Below, piece after piece: positions 15,051-15,127 of a DNA stretch of 15,127 nucleotides. The stretch comes from Dethiosulfatibacter sp. (GTDB taxonomy: Bacteria > Bacillota_A > Clostridia > Tissierellales > Dethiosulfatibacteraceae), in NCBI GenBank assembly GCA_019084435.1, contig JAHRFV010000108.1, positions 1 to 15,127 of the forward strand. The letters are read 5' to 3'. The translations under genes were made by a program, and so were the position numbers. Each line of letters starts with the position of its first letter. The first letter of the stretch is position 1. The notes below the pieces were generated by a model. The model saw only the letters and a list, made by a program, of their open reading frames with translations. It was not told the DNA's origin and did no database searches.

Positions 15051-15127
15051 GATGATATTGACCTATATGCTAGACATGCAGAAAAAATCCAAAAATGCAG
15101 CTACCGTATCCAGAAGCCTCTCTTCCA
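14915..15127. repeat. Inverted duplication at right end, probable chimeric artefact
   Basis: Bases 15052-15127 are a perfect reverse complement of 14915-14990 (76 bp) around a 61-base spacer; pairing stops at 14991/15051. The left arm is coding sequence for the core-binding domain of the XerD-like gene. The copy at the end breaks the gene's upstream frame with a stop within five codons. Together with the matching structure at the other end, this marks both edges of an assembled contig as fold-back chimeras. The true sequence probably ends at about 15051. Confidence 0.9.

Noticed and set aside
1..15127. Terminal inverted repeats as transposon ends, telomeric hairpins or a linear replicon
   Set aside because: The two repeats are unrelated to each other and each copies internal coding sequence of the adjacent gene, so they are local fold-backs rather than functional ends.

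Overview
All protein-coding genes in this roughly 40% GC window lie on the minus strand. The gene content points to a low-GC, Gram-positive anaerobe of the Clostridia: ferredoxin-linked 2-oxoacid oxidoreductase, AroH-type chorismate mutase, an ispH/S1 pair, scpA-scpB-rluB and a xerD-deoB-pdp order. This is mainly conserved housekeeping DNA. No tRNA, rRNA, CRISPR array, prophage or insertion sequence was seen.

In transcription order (high to low coordinates) there are four blocks. (1) About 15050 to 9150: a XerD-like recombinase homologue, deoB (phosphopentomutase), a pyrimidine-nucleoside phosphorylase gene broken by two nonsense codons, scpA, scpB, rluB and mnmM, closed by a strong hairpin terminator. 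(2) About 9062 to 5384: a four-subunit 2-oxoacid:ferredoxin oxidoreductase (delta, alpha, beta, gamma) followed by an RpiR/SIS regulator and a terminator. (3) About 5382 to 1451: aroH, cmk, plsC, ispH and a five-domain S1 protein, closed by a terminator. (4) Below 1364: miaB, running off the window. Many genes overlap by 1 to 17 bases or are only a few bases apart, so translational coupling is likely in blocks 1 to 3.

Both ends of the window are perfect inverted duplications of nearby coding sequence (1-73 copies 146-218; 15052-15127 copies 14915-14990). They cut miaB at its 3' end and the xerD-like gene at its 5' end. This looks like amplification or assembly chimerism at contig ends, not biology, and the apparent miaB stop and xerD-like start should not be trusted.

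The most interesting real signals are: the XerD homologue has lost three of six catalytic residues while keeping the tyrosine and the family C-terminus; the phosphorylase gene carries exactly two in-frame stops and no indels; ispH and the S1 gene, fused in some Clostridia, are here separate but overlapping; and a 35-codon protein-like remnant without a start codon lies just upstream of the oxidoreductase operon. No new multi-gene system was found.
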